Shown here: positions 23,511 to 32,550 of the stretch, one piece after another | Layout of the letters: each line of letters begins with the position of its first letter | Numbering within the stretch: position 1 is the stretch's first letter | Assembly: GCF_001184025.1 (NCBI RefSeq) | Contig: NZ_BBYG01000008.1 | Coordinates: forward strand, 897,347-961,346 | DNA: 64,000 nucleotides | Origin: Streptomyces maremycinicus | Lineage (GTDB): Bacteria > Actinomycetota > Actinomycetes > Streptomycetales > Streptomycetaceae | Reading direction: 5' to 3' | Program-made: the position numbers and the translations under genes | The notes under the pieces: model-generated | Told to the model about the DNA's origin: nothing | The model's input: only the letters and a program-made list of their open reading frames with translations | Database searches by the model: none

Positions 23511-25766
23511 ATGTCCCACGACGGCGTCGGCCCGCGCGCGGTGATGCGCTCGGTCGCCTTCCTCACCGCGGGCGCGCTCGCGGTGCCCCTGCTGTCCGGC
23601 TGTGGCTCCGCGGACGAGGCGGGCAAGCCCCTGGCCCGCCAGGACATCGCCCCGGCCGGCCGCGCCCGGGTCGCCGAGGGCGGCACCCTGCGCTGGGCGG
23701 TGGACGCGGTCCCGGAGACCTTCAACACCTTCCAGTCGGACGCCGACGCCACGACCACGCGGGTCGCCCAGGCCGTCCTGCCCTCGATGTACCGGCTCGA
23801 CGCGACGGGGCGCCCGCAGCGCGACTCCGACTACCTGGAGTCCGCCAAGGTCGTCGACACCGAGCCCAAGCAGGTCGTGCTGTACAAGCTGAACCAGCAG
23901 GCCGTCTGGAGCGACGGCCGGGAGATCGGCGCCGCCGACTTCGCCGCCCAGTGGCGGGCCCTGGCGGGCAAGGACAGCGCCTACTGGACCGCCCGCAACG
24001 CCGGCTACGAGCGCATCGAGAAGATCGAGCGCGGGGCCAACGACCTCGAGGTCCGGGTCACCTTCAAGCGGACCTACGCCGACTGGCGGTCGCTGTTCTC
24101 CCCGCTGTACCCCAAGGACGTCATGGGCACGCCCGACGCGTTCAACGACGCCGCGCGCCGCAAGCTGAAGGTGACCGCAGGGCCGTTCGTGGTGAAGAAG
24201 GTCGACCGCAAGAAGAAGCAGGTCCAGCTCACCCGCAACGCCCGCTGGTGGGGCCGGCCGGCCAAGCTCACCGAGATCGTGCTGACGGCCGTCCCGCGGG
24301 ACGAGCGGGCGTCCGCGCTGGCCGCCGGGAAGATCGATCTGGCCGAGATCGACCCTGCCGCCGCTCAGCGCATCGACGGCGCCGCGAACGGCACGGCCGG
24401 ACCGCTCGCCGGGCCCGGCTCCGGGCGCACCGCCGCCAAGGCGCTGCGTTCCTGGGCGCTCGCCCACGGCTCGGACGAGGACACGGCCGAGGACGAGGTC
24501 GAGGCCCGCAGCGAGCTGACCGAGGCGATCGCGAAGTGGGAGCAGCAGCAGAAGGCGCTGCGCGACTACGAGGTGCGCAGATCGCTGGAGCCGGCGTACA
24601 CACAGCTGGCGCTGAACGGCGCGGACGGCCCGCTGGCGGACGAGCGGGTGCGGAGGGCCGTCGCCCGCGCGCTGGACCGCAAGGCGCTGGCGAAGGTCGT
24701 GCTGAAGCCGCTGGGGCTGCCCGCGGAGCCCGTCGGCAGCCACCTGGCGCTGGCCGGGCAGGACGCGTACGCCGACAACAGCGGGGCGCTCGGCGGCCAG
24801 GACACCACCGAGGCGCAGGCGCTGCTCGCGGACGCCGGATGGGTGCCCGGTGGCCCGGTCGAGAAGCAGGAGAAGGGCGAGAAGGCGGCGGGGTCGGAGG
24901 GGAAGAAGGCGGGCTCGGGCGGCAAGGGCAAGGAGAAGGACTCCGACGACGACTCCGCGGACGGCGACGACACGTACATCGTCGGTGCCGACGACAAGGC
25001 GCGGGGTACGGCGGTCCGCGAGGAGAGGCCGCGGCTCATCGAAGGGGAGAGCGCGCGCAGGAGCGAGGACGGCGGACGGCAGCTCGCCCAGGACGGCAAG
25101 CAGTTCAAGCAGGTGCGCCAGGGCGGCGCCCAAGGCGCCTACGCCCCGAAGGGCACCGCGGCGCCGGCCGCGGCCCCCGCCAAGGCGCTGGCCAAGGACG
25201 GCAAGGCGCTCAGCCTGCGGTTCGTGCTGCCGTCCGGCCCGGGGTCGGAGCCGCTGGCGGCGGTCGCCGAGCGGATCACGAGGATGCTGGCGAAGGTCGG
25301 CATCGGCACGGAGATCACCAAGGTCCCGGACGAGAGCTACTTCAAGGACCACATCGCCTCCGGTCAGTACGACCTCGCGCTGTACTCCTGGCCCGGGTCC
25401 GCCTTCCCCGCCACCGACGCCCGGCCGATCTACGCCAAGCCGGTGCCGGCCGCCGACGGCTCGCTGAGCGTCGAGCAGAACTACACCCGGGTCGGCACCG
25501 ATCAGGTCGATCAACTGTTCGAACAGGCTGTCTCGACGCTGGACGAGGAAGAGAAGCGGTCCCTGATCCGCAAGGCCGACTCCCGCATCTGGGCGGCTGC
25601 CGGATCGATTCCTCTCTACCAGCGCCCCCAGCTCACCGCGGTACGGAAGAACGTGGTCAACGCGGGTGCGTTCGGCTTCCAGACCCCTGTCTACGAGGAC
25701 ATGGGCTTCCTGAAGAAGGGCGCGCGGACGGGCGCGAAGGCCTCCGCGAGCCCCTCCCGGAAGTGA
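23511..25766 (+). CDS. Peptide-binding lipoprotein (SBP family 5) with charged insertion
   Basis: This 751-residue protein belongs to the DppA/OppA family. It has a lipoprotein signal ending LLSGC (Cys31), then the N-lobe (about 50-330: TLRWAVDAVPETFNTFQSDAD, VWSDGREI), the part with YTQLALNG and VRRAVARALDRKALAKVV, and the C-lobe from about 565 (ALSLRFVLPSG, DLALYSWPGSAFP). Between lobes lies a Lys/Glu/Asp/Gly/Ser-rich low-complexity insertion, about 450-563, which makes it much longer than the usual 500-600 residues. The ATG at 23511 follows GGAGG; an ATG at residue 12 is possible. No permease is adjacent, so it probably delivers peptides to another importer or acts as a sensor. Confidence 0.88.
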   Translation: MSHDGVGPRAVMRSVAFLTAGALAVPLLSGCGSADEAGKPLARQDIAPAGRARVAEGGTLRWAVDAVPETFNTFQSDADATTTRVAQAVLPSMYRLDATGRPQRDSDYLESAKVVDTEPKQVVLYKLNQQAVWSDGREIGAADFAAQWRALAGKDSAYWTARNAGYERIEKIERGANDLEVRVTFKRTYADWRSLFSPLYPKDVMGTPDAFNDAARRKLKVTAGPFVVKKVDRKKKQVQLTRNARWWGRPAKLTEIVLTAVPRDERASALAAGKIDLAEIDPAAAQRIDGAANGTAGPLAGPGSGRTAAKALRSWALAHGSDEDTAEDEVEARSELTEAIAKWEQQQKALRDYEVRRSLEPAYTQLALNGADGPLADERVRRAVARALDRKALAKVVLKPLGLPAEPVGSHLALAGQDAYADNSGALGGQDTTEAQALLADAGWVPGGPVEKQEKGEKAAGSEGKKAGSGGKGKEKDSDDDSADGDDTYIVGADDKARGTAVREERPRLIEGESARRSEDGGRQLAQDGKQFKQVRQGGAQGAYAPKGTAAPAAAPAKALAKDGKALSLRFVLPSGPGSEPLAAVAERITRMLAKVGIGTEITKVPDESYFKDHIASGQYDLALYSWPGSAFPATDARPIYAKPVPAADGSLSVEQNYTRVGTDQVDQLFEQAVSTLDEEEKRSLIRKADSRIWAAAGSIPLYQRPQLTAVRKNVVNAGAFGFQTPVYEDMGFLKKGARTGAKASASPSRK

Positions 25767-25924
25767 GTTCGCGATGAGCTGGAAGTGAGCCGAGTGGCCC
25801 TGCGGGGGCCGTCCCCCGCCGGGCCACGTACCATGGGGTGAGGCCGTGGCGTGTCAAGCCCGGCAGGGCCCGCGTAACACGTACGCAGCAGGGTCGCCCT
25901 CACACTCCGGGAGAACGCCGCTTT

Positions 25925-27832
25925 ATGGCCACGCGCCACGACATCCGCAACGTAGCCATCGTCGCCCACGTCGACCACGGCAAGACGACTCTCGTCGACG
26001 CCATGCTCAAGCAGGCCGGCGCCTTCGCCGCGCACGCAGCAGAGTCGCTCGACGACCGCATGATGGACTCGAACGACCTGGAGCGTGAGAAGGGCATCAC
26101 GATCCTCGCCAAGAACACGGCGGTGAAGTACCACCCCAAGGACGGGGGGGACGTCATCACCATCAACATCATCGACACCCCCGGTCACGCCGACTTCGGC
26201 GGCGAGGTGGAGCGCGGCCTGTCGATGGTCGACGCCGTCGTGCTGCTGGTGGACGCCTCCGAGGGTCCGCTGCCGCAGACCCGCTTCGTGCTGCGCAAGG
26301 CCCTCCAGGCCCGCCTGCCCGTCATCCTGTGCATCAACAAGACGGACCGGCCGGACTCGCGCATCGACGAGGTCGTCAACGAGGCCTACGACCTCTTCCT
26401 CGACCTCGACGCCGACGAGGACCAGATCGAGTTCCCGATCGTCTACGCCTGCGCGCGGGACGGCGTCGCCTCGCTGACCAAGCCGGAGGACGGCACGGTC
26501 CCGCAGGACAGCGACAGCCTGGAGCCCTTCTTCTCCACCATCCTGTCCCACGTCCCGGCTCCGGAGTTCGACGAGGCGGCCCCGCTCCAGGCGCACGTCA
26601 CCAACCTGGACGCCGACAACTTCCTCGGCCGGATCGCGCTGCTGCGCGTCGAGCAGGGCGAGCTGCGCAAGGGCCAGACCGTCACGTGGATCAAGCGCGA
26701 CGGCACCATGTCCAACGTGCGCATCACCGAGCTGCTGATGACCGAGGCGCTCACCCGCAAGCCGGCCGAGAAGGCGGGCCCCGGTGACATCTGCGCCGTC
26801 GCCGGTATCCCGGAGATCATGATCGGCGAGACCCTCGCCGACCCCGAGAACCCGATCGCGCTGCCGCTCATCACGGTCGACGAGCCGGCCATCTCGATGA
26901 CCATCGGCACCAACACCTCGCCGCTGGTCGGCCGGGGCGGCACCGGCAAGGGCGCGGAGAACAAGGCCGCGGTCAAGGACCGCAAGGTCACCGCCCGCCA
27001 GGTCAAGGACCGCCTCGACCGCGAGCTGGTCGGTAACGTCTCGCTCCGCGTCCTGGACACCGAGCGCCCCGACGCCTGGGAGGTGCAGGGCCGCGGCGAG
27101 CTGGCGCTGGCCATCCTGGTCGAGCAGATGCGCCGCGAGGGCTTCGAGCTGACCATCGGCAAGCCGCAGGTCGTCACGAAGGACGTCGACGGCAAGGTCT
27201 ACGAGCCCGTCGAGCGCATGACGATCGACGTGCCCGAGGAGCACATGGGCGCGGTCACGCAGCTCATGGGCGTCCGCAAGGGCCGGATGGACAACATGTC
27301 CAACCACGGCTCGGGCTGGGTCCGCATGGAGTTCGTCGTGCCCTCCCGCGGTCTCATCGGCTTCCGTACCGAGTTCCTGACCGGTACGCGCGGCACGGGT
27401 ATCGCCCACTCCATCCACGAGGGTCACGAGCCCTGGTTCGGCACGCTGACGACCCGTAACAACGGTTCGCTGGTCGCCGACCGCTCGGGTGCCGTCACCG
27501 CGTTCGCGATGACGAACCTCCAGGAGCGCGGCGTGCTGTTCACCGACCCCGGCACCGAGGTGTACGAGGGCATGATCGTCGGCGAGAACTCGCGCTCCGA
27601 CGACATGGACGTGAACATCACCAAGGAGAAGAAGCTCACGAACATGCGGTCCTCGTCGGCCGACTCGTTCGAGGCGATCGTGCCGCCGCGCAAGCTGTCG
27701 CTGGAGCAGTCGCTGGAGTTCTGCCGCGACGACGAGTGCGTCGAGGTGACCCCGGAGGCGGTTCGCATCCGCAAGGTCGTGCTCGACCAGCGTGACCGCG
27801 CCCGCACCGCGAGCCGCGCCAAGCACGGCTGA
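25925..27832 (+). CDS. typA: Translational GTPase TypA/BipA
   Basis: This 635-residue ribosome-associated GTPase is related to EF-G and takes part in 50S assembly and stress adaptation. GTPase motifs are clear: G1 [10 protein letters not shown] (about 14-23), G2 around [10 protein letters not shown]3 DTPGHAD and G4 NKTD. Domain II (about 215-300) and the family-specific C-terminal part ([36 protein letters not shown]) follow. The length matches the family. The ATG at 25925 is fixed by the conserved N-terminal [13 protein letters not shown] strong terminator follows 34 nt after the stop. Confidence 0.96.
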   Translation: MATRHDIRNVAIVAHVDHGKTTLVDAMLKQAGAFAAHAAESLDDRMMDSNDLEREKGITILAKNTAVKYHPKDGGDVITINIIDTPGHADFGGEVERGLSMVDAVVLLVDASEGPLPQTRFVLRKALQARLPVILCINKTDRPDSRIDEVVNEAYDLFLDLDADEDQIEFPIVYACARDGVASLTKPEDGTVPQDSDSLEPFFSTILSHVPAPEFDEAAPLQAHVTNLDADNFLGRIALLRVEQGELRKGQTVTWIKRDGTMSNVRITELLMTEALTRKPAEKAGPGDICAVAGIPEIMIGETLADPENPIALPLITVDEPAISMTIGTNTSPLVGRGGTGKGAENKAAVKDRKVTARQVKDRLDRELVGNVSLRVLDTERPDAWEVQGRGELALAILVEQMRREGFELTIGKPQVVTKDVDGKVYEPVERMTIDVPEEHMGAVTQLMGVRKGRMDNMSNHGSGWVRMEFVVPSRGLIGFRTEFLTGTRGTGIAHSIHEGHEPWFGTLTTRNNGSLVADRSGAVTAFAMTNLQERGVLFTDPGTEVYEGMIVGENSRSDDMDVNITKEKKLTNMRSSSADSFEAIVPPRKLSLEQSLEFCRDDECVEVTPEAVRIRKVVLDQRDRARTASRAKHG

Positions 27833-27866
27833 TCCGCGGGTAGCTCACCGCCGCAGCACACTTCGA

Positions 27867-27904
27867 AGCCCGGGTGTCCCCATCGTGGGGATGCCCGGGC
27901 TTTT
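27867..27904 (+). terminator. typA terminator
   Basis: A 16-bp stem (AGCCCGGG... pairing with ...CCCGGGCT, two G-U pairs) with a TCG loop is followed by TTTT. It is a canonical strong terminator for typA. Confidence 0.95.
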
Positions 27905-28132
27905 CGCAACCCGTTTTCCGGAGTCCTCGCGGTGACGTCTGTCCGCAATGCGGAGATCGTCGCCCGATAGCCATGTAACAAGTCCGTTTCGCGGCCTTCT
28001 CGCGCCAGAGGCTTTGTCCGGATTTTGGAAGATCTAGGCGTCAGCTGTGACTGAATTGAGATTTAAAGACAGTGGTCGGCACATGGCGCATGCCAGATAG
28101 TTAGCCGCGTAACGCTCGGGTCAATGGGTCTC

Positions 28133-28150
28133 GCGCTGTGGGGACAGCGC
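28133..28150 (+). promoter_or_regulatory. Leader hairpin
   Basis: GCGCTGT pairs perfectly with ACAGCGC around a GGGG loop, about 107 nt before the leader ORF. Its function is unknown. Confidence 0.5.
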
Positions 28151-28256
28151 CGACTCGCGAGCACCAGGGGGTGTCTGACCCTCCGTCAGGGGTGTCGGAG
28201 GTCGGACGAACGCCCCCTCCTGTCGGTGAACACGTGGAGTCACAAGGAGGATCCCC

Positions 28257-28325
28257 ATGCCAGTCAACCGGCCCATGCGGTCCATCACCGGTCTGTCCCT
28301 GCCCGCCCGCGGCGACTGTCACTGA
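28257..28325 (+). CDS. 22-residue putative leader peptide
   Basis: An ATG with an ideal ribosome site (AAGGAGG, 6 nt upstream) opens a 22-codon frame beginning MPVNRPMRS and ending LPARGDCH before TGA. Its strong initiation signal, tiny size, position before a transporter operon, and a 7-bp hairpin beginning 10 nt after its stop fit an attenuator-type leader peptide. The Cys-His end recalls small actinobacterial leader peptides that carry a late cysteine, but the sensed amino acid is a guess. The next gene starts 182 nt downstream. Confidence 0.55.
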   Translation: MPVNRPMRSITGLSLPARGDCH

Positions 28326-28335
28326 CCTGAAACTC

Positions 28336-28393
28336 CGGCCGCTCATCGCGGCCGTCCGGCTACGCGCGTCCGGCTGCGGCTTCTTCCGAGCCG
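28336..28393 (+). promoter_or_regulatory. Two tandem hairpins after the leader ORF
   Basis: CGGCCGC-TCATC-GCGGCCG (28336-28354) is a perfect 7-bp hairpin starting 10 nt after the leader stop. A second stem, CGGCT(G)CGG pairing with CCGAGCCG and one bulged base, spans 28371-28393 and is followed by TCCGTGC. Together they could be an attenuator. No long T-tract is present. Confidence 0.45.
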
Positions 28394-28507
28394 TCCGTGC
28401 GGCGCGTTCCGGCGTCCCTTCATGCACCGATCGGCGATCACGTGGCGGCAGCCCGCGTCCGTCGCCGGCTCGGCACACCCACACCCGTGAAGTGAAATGG
28501 GCGAACT

Positions 28508-29542
28508 GTGACAAGTCCTACCGACATCGAGGGCGGCGGTACGTCGGTCGTGGTCGACGGCGACCAGGAGCCGGCGGCGGTGCCCGAGGCCGAGGTGCCC
28601 GTGGGCCGGTCCCCCGGTCAGCTCATGTGGCTCCGCTTCAAGCGGGACCGCACGGGCGTGATCTCCGCCTACGTCGTGCTGTTGTTCTTCCTGGTGGGCC
28701 TGCTCGCCCCGCTGATCGCGAAGCTCTACGGCAACAACCCGTACACCGTGTACGCGGACGAACGGCCGGAGTTGTTCGACAGCGCGGGTGTGCCGGTACA
28801 GCCCAACGGTGGGATCAGCGGCGAGTTCTGGTTCGGCCTGGAACCGGGCAACGGCTACGACGTCTTCACCAAGCTGCTCTACGGAATCCGCAACTCCCTG
28901 GGCATCTCCCTCGCGGTCACCCTCGCCACCGTGCTGACCGGCATCGTCCTCGGGGTCGCCGCCGGATATCTCGGCGGCAGGACGGACTTCCTGATCAGCC
29001 GGGTGATCGACTTCCTGCTCGCCATCCCGGCCCAGCTGTTCTTCATCGCGAGCATGCCGGTCGTGGTCTCCCTGTTCGTCAGCCCGCGCGACGAGACGCC
29101 CGTCTACGTCCGGGTCGTCGCCCTGATCTCGGTGCAGTGGTTCCTCGGCTGGATGAGCCTCGGCCGCATCCTGCGCGGCACCAGCCTCGCCCTGCGGGAA
29201 CGGGAGTTCATCGAGGCCGCGAAGGTGAGCGGGGCGCCACCGGGGCGGATCATCCGCAAGGAGATCCTGCCCAACGTGGTCACGCCGATCCTGGTGCAGG
29301 CCACGTACATGCTGCCGAACTTCGTGACCGCCGAGGCCGGACTGTCCTTCCTCGGCGTGGGACTGGTCGAACCGACGCCGGACTGGGGCCAGATGTTCTC
29401 CAAGGCGGCGACCGAACTCGTGATGCAGAACGACATCACCTACATGTTCTTCCCCGGTGTCTCGATGATCATCTTCATCGTGGCGTTCAACCTGCTCGGG
29501 GACTCGGTCAGAGACGCCTTCGACCCCAAGACGGCGCGCTGA
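28508..29542 (+). CDS. Oligopeptide ABC transporter permease (DppC-type), BldKA-like position
   Basis: This 344-residue inner-membrane subunit has an N-terminal Gly/Glu-rich cytoplasmic tail, a first helix at about 57-80 (ISAYVVLLFFLVGLLAPLIAKL), a periplasmic loop and five more helices. The ATPase-contact EAA loop is readable as EFIEAAKVSGAPPGRIIRKEILPN (about 236-259). It opens an operon of permease, binding lipoprotein, permease and two ATPases, the order described for bldKABCDE of S. coelicolor. The GTG at 28508 is chosen for the MTSPTDIEGGG start. It is close in sequence to the permease at 46427, including the FKRDRTGVISAYVV stretch. Confidence 0.92.
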   Translation: MTSPTDIEGGGTSVVVDGDQEPAAVPEAEVPVGRSPGQLMWLRFKRDRTGVISAYVVLLFFLVGLLAPLIAKLYGNNPYTVYADERPELFDSAGVPVQPNGGISGEFWFGLEPGNGYDVFTKLLYGIRNSLGISLAVTLATVLTGIVLGVAAGYLGGRTDFLISRVIDFLLAIPAQLFFIASMPVVVSLFVSPRDETPVYVRVVALISVQWFLGWMSLGRILRGTSLALREREFIEAAKVSGAPPGRIIRKEILPNVVTPILVQATYMLPNFVTAEAGLSFLGVGLVEPTPDWGQMFSKAATELVMQNDITYMFFPGVSMIIFIVAFNLLGDSVRDAFDPKTAR

Positions 29543-29589
29543 TCCGCACATCACGTCTTCTCGATTCACAGACTGCTGGACTCAAAGAG

Positions 29590-31413
29590 ATGGGTGGGAA
29601 ACGAGTGATGGGTAAGGGTGGACGCCGCGCGTACGCCGCGCTCTCGCTGGTCGCCGCCGGAGCGCTCGTGCTCTCCGGTTGCAGCGAGGGCGGCAGCAAG
29701 GAAGGCAGCAACAAGGACGACAAGGAGAACGCCCAACGGCAGCAGTCCTCCATCGACTTCGGCGACGCGAAGGCCTCGACCGGACCGGCCGCCGAGGTCC
29801 CCGGCGCCAAACCCGGAGGCACGGTCACCGTTCTCCAGAGAGACAGCTACGCGCACCTCGACCCCGGACAGATCTACGTCTCCGACGAGATGGCGCTGTC
29901 GCAGCTCATCCACCGCGGTCTGACCGGATACAAGGCGACCAGCGAGGACGGCAAGAAGCACGAGGTCGTCGGCGACCTGGCCACCGACAGCGGCACCACC
30001 ACCGACGGCGGCAAGACCTGGAAGTACACGCTGAAGGACGGGGTGAAGTGGGCCGACGGCTCCGCGATCACCGCCACCGACGTGCGCCACACCTTCGAGC
30101 GGCTGTTCGCGCCGTTCGTCGCCAACGGCCCGACCTTCATCCAGCAGTGGCTCGCCGACACGCCGGGCACCGGCTACCGCGACCTGCTCAAGGGCGGCCC
30201 GTACGGCGGCAAGCACCTGCCGGACACCATCCTGGAGACGCCGGACGCGAAGACGATCGTCTTCAAGTTCAAGAAGGCCAAGCCCGACCTGCCGTACGCG
30301 CTGGCCATGGCCGGCTACTCGCTCGTCTCCAAGGCGAAGGACACCAAGGAGAAGTACGACAAGGCCCCGATGACCGCGGGCCCGTACAAGATCCAGGACT
30401 TCAAGTCCGGCAAGTCGATGGTCCTGGTGAAGAACACCAACTGGGACCCGAAGACCGACCCGATCCGGCACCAGTACATCGACCGGTTCACCTTCGCGTT
30501 CAACAAGCAGTACGAGGACTCCACCAAGGCCATCCTCGACGACTCCGGGGCCAACGCCACCGCGGTCAGCTTCAACAACGAGGTCGACGCGGGCAACCTG
30601 TCCAAGGTCCTCGCCGACGCGACGCTGAAGTCCCGCACCGTCGCCGGCTACCAGCCGTACGTGGGTCAGATCGACATCAACCTGTCCCAGAAGGAGATGC
30701 AGGACAAGACGGTCCGTGAGGCCATCGCCTACGCCCTGCCGATCACCCCGTTCGTGCGCGCCTTCGGCGGTACCGCGGCCCGCGAGGTCGCCGGCGGTCT
30801 GATCAGCCCGACCGTCTCCGGCTACAACCCGAACTTCGACCCGTTCGGCAAGAAGAAGAAGCCCGCCGGTGACCCGGCCAAGGCCAAGGAACTCCTGGAG
30901 AAGGCCGGCAAGGTCGGTCTGAAGCTGACCTTCGGCTACATCAACACCCCCGAGGGCCAGCAGTACTCCACCGCCATGGCCGCGGGTCTGGAGAAGGCCG
31001 GCTTCGACGTCCAGCGCCAGGAGATCCCGGCCGAGACGTACTACGACCAGGTCGGCAAGGTGAAGAACAACTTCGACATCTACCACACCGCGTGGGGCGC
31101 CGACTGGCCGAGCGCGTCGACCGTCATCCCGCCGCTGTACGACGGACGCCAGATCCAGGACGGCGCCGCGAACTACTCGCACATCAACGACCCGAAGGTG
31201 AACGCCGACATCGACAAGGCGAGCACCATCACCGACCCGGTCAAGGCCGCCGAGGCCTGGAACAAGATCAACGAGTACATCGTGAAGGACGTCGTCTCCA
31301 ACATCCCGACGGCGTACTACAAGCAGACCCAGATCGCCGGTTCGAAGATCGGCGGCCTCGTGTACGACGACGTCATCGGCGGCATCGACCCGCGCAGGCT
31401 GTTTGTGAAGTAA
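29590..31413 (+). CDS. Oligopeptide-binding lipoprotein, BldKB-like
   Basis: This 607-residue family 5 solute-binding protein is exported by the Sec route and lipid-anchored at Cys31 in the lipobox ALVLSGC. Ligand-domain landmarks are GGTVTVLQRDSYAHLDPGQIY (about 77-97), KDGVKWADGSAITATDVRHTFERL and YHTAWGADWPSASTVIPPLYDG. It captures peptides outside the cell and feeds the permease pair. The ATG at 29590 is used; ATG at 29608 after GGGTGGGAA is equally possible and leaves the signal intact. It is followed by two strong hairpins that may protect its mRNA. The closest relative in the window is the protein at 44587. Confidence 0.92.
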   Translation: MGGKRVMGKGGRRAYAALSLVAAGALVLSGCSEGGSKEGSNKDDKENAQRQQSSIDFGDAKASTGPAAEVPGAKPGGTVTVLQRDSYAHLDPGQIYVSDEMALSQLIHRGLTGYKATSEDGKKHEVVGDLATDSGTTTDGGKTWKYTLKDGVKWADGSAITATDVRHTFERLFAPFVANGPTFIQQWLADTPGTGYRDLLKGGPYGGKHLPDTILETPDAKTIVFKFKKAKPDLPYALAMAGYSLVSKAKDTKEKYDKAPMTAGPYKIQDFKSGKSMVLVKNTNWDPKTDPIRHQYIDRFTFAFNKQYEDSTKAILDDSGANATAVSFNNEVDAGNLSKVLADATLKSRTVAGYQPYVGQIDINLSQKEMQDKTVREAIAYALPITPFVRAFGGTAAREVAGGLISPTVSGYNPNFDPFGKKKKPAGDPAKAKELLEKAGKVGLKLTFGYINTPEGQQYSTAMAAGLEKAGFDVQRQEIPAETYYDQVGKVKNNFDIYHTAWGADWPSASTVIPPLYDGRQIQDGAANYSHINDPKVNADIDKASTITDPVKAAEAWNKINEYIVKDVVSNIPTAYYKQTQIAGSKIGGLVYDDVIGGIDPRRLFVK

Positions 31414-31435
31414 CCCCTTCCCGAGCGCGGCGCCC

Positions 31436-31509
31436 GGTGCGTCCCGTCCCGTGTCAGCGACGGGGCGCACCGGCCCGCACGGCCCTTTGAGCCGGCTCCA
31501 CGAGCCGGC
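31436..31509 (+). promoter_or_regulatory. Two strong hairpins between binding-protein and permease genes
   Basis: A 13-bp stem with one G-U pair (31436-31448 with 31459-31471) is followed by a perfect 8-bp hairpin, GCCGGCTC-CAC-GAGCCGGC (31491-31509). Hairpins here usually stabilise the upstream binding-protein mRNA or partly terminate transcription, so more binding protein than permease is made. Confidence 0.7.
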
Positions 31510-31536
31510 CTCACGAGCCCGAAAGCTGCCACTGAG

Positions 31537-32517
31537 ATGCTGCGCTTCCTCCTTCGCCGGACCCTCGGATCGCTGGTGATCCTGGTCCTGCTGACCGTCG
31601 TCGCCTTCCTGCTGTTCTTCGGCATGCCCCGGGACCCGGCGCTGCTGATGTGCGGCAAGACGTGCACGCCCGACGCGCTGGCGAACATCCACCGCACGCT
31701 CGGCATCGACAAGTCGATCCCCGAGCAGTTCTGGATCTTCCTCCAGGGGCTGGTCGCGGGCCGGGACGACTTCGCCCAGGGGCCCTGCCCCGCCCCCTGT
31801 TTCGGCTACTCGTACCACACCAACGAGCAGGTCTGGTCGACCCTGATGGACCGGCTGCCGCTCACCGTCTCGCTCGCGCTCGGCGCCACCGTCGTCTTCC
31901 TGTTCGTCGGACTCGGCACCGGCATGCTGGCCGCCTGGCGGCGCGGCACGCTCATCGACAAGTCGTTCACCGCGGGCTCCATGGTGCTCAGCTCGATGCA
32001 GATCTACTTCCTGGGCCCGCTGGCCCTCGCCGTGCTGGTGTACCAGACCCATCTGTTCGACGAACCCCGGTACACCGAGCTCACCCAGGATCCCGTGGCC
32101 TGGTTCACCGGGCTGATGATCCCCTGGGTCGTGCTGTCCACGATCTTCGCCGCGCAGTACACCCGTATGGCGCGCTCGTCGATGATCGAGCAGCTCCAGG
32201 AGGAGCACATCCGCACCGCCCGCGCCAAGGGGATGAGCCGGCGGTACGTCTTCTTCCGGTACGCCTGGCGGGGCTCCCTCATCCCGATCGTCACCATCCT
32301 CGGCATCGACCTCTCCTCGATGCTCGGCGGCGCGATCATCACCGAGTACACCTTCGGACTGCCCGGCCTCGGGCATCTCGCGGTGGAGTCCGTGCAGTTC
32401 AGCGACCTTCCGCTGCTGCTGGGCGTGATGCTCTTCGCCGCCGCCGTGATCCTGCTGTGCAACATCGTCGTCGACGCCTGTTACGCCTTCATCGACCCGC
32501 GCGTACGGCTGTCCTAG
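31537..32517 (+). CDS. Oligopeptide ABC transporter permease (DppB-type), BldKC-like
   Basis: This 326-residue membrane subunit has a first helix at about 9-29 (LGSLVILVLLTVVAFLLFFG), a large outer loop with CGKTC and CPAPC cysteine pairs, and five further helices. The EAA loop is HIRTARAKGMSRRYVFFRYAWRGSLIP (about 227-253). It forms the translocation pore with the permease at 28508. The ATG at 31537 lies 123 nt after the binding-protein gene, behind the hairpin pair. The paralogue at 43505 shares the MFRFL-like start and the cysteine-bearing loop (CGKNC). Confidence 0.93.
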   Translation: MLRFLLRRTLGSLVILVLLTVVAFLLFFGMPRDPALLMCGKTCTPDALANIHRTLGIDKSIPEQFWIFLQGLVAGRDDFAQGPCPAPCFGYSYHTNEQVWSTLMDRLPLTVSLALGATVVFLFVGLGTGMLAAWRRGTLIDKSFTAGSMVLSSMQIYFLGPLALAVLVYQTHLFDEPRYTELTQDPVAWFTGLMIPWVVLSTIFAAQYTRMARSSMIEQLQEEHIRTARAKGMSRRYVFFRYAWRGSLIPIVTILGIDLSSMLGGAIITEYTFGLPGLGHLAVESVQFSDLPLLLGVMLFAAAVILLCNIVVDACYAFIDPRVRLS

Positions 32518-32550
32518 GCCGTTTCCCGGCCTGTCGTCAGGAGCTTTGTC

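Larger units (their letters stand above)
27833..28507. promoter_or_regulatory. Long leader region of the first oligopeptide transporter operon
   Basis: This 675-nt gap contains the typA terminator, then an A/T-richer probable promoter segment (about 27930-28110), a GCGCTGT-GGGG-ACAGCGC hairpin (28133-28150), a 22-codon ORF (28257-28325) and two more hairpins before the permease start. The arrangement suggests control in the transcribed leader. Confidence 0.55.

Noticed and set aside
28138..29589. In-frame upstream extension of the first operon's binding protein
   Set aside because: The extension overlaps the permease gene in another frame and lacks domain character; the lipoprotein signal fixes the start near 29590-29608.
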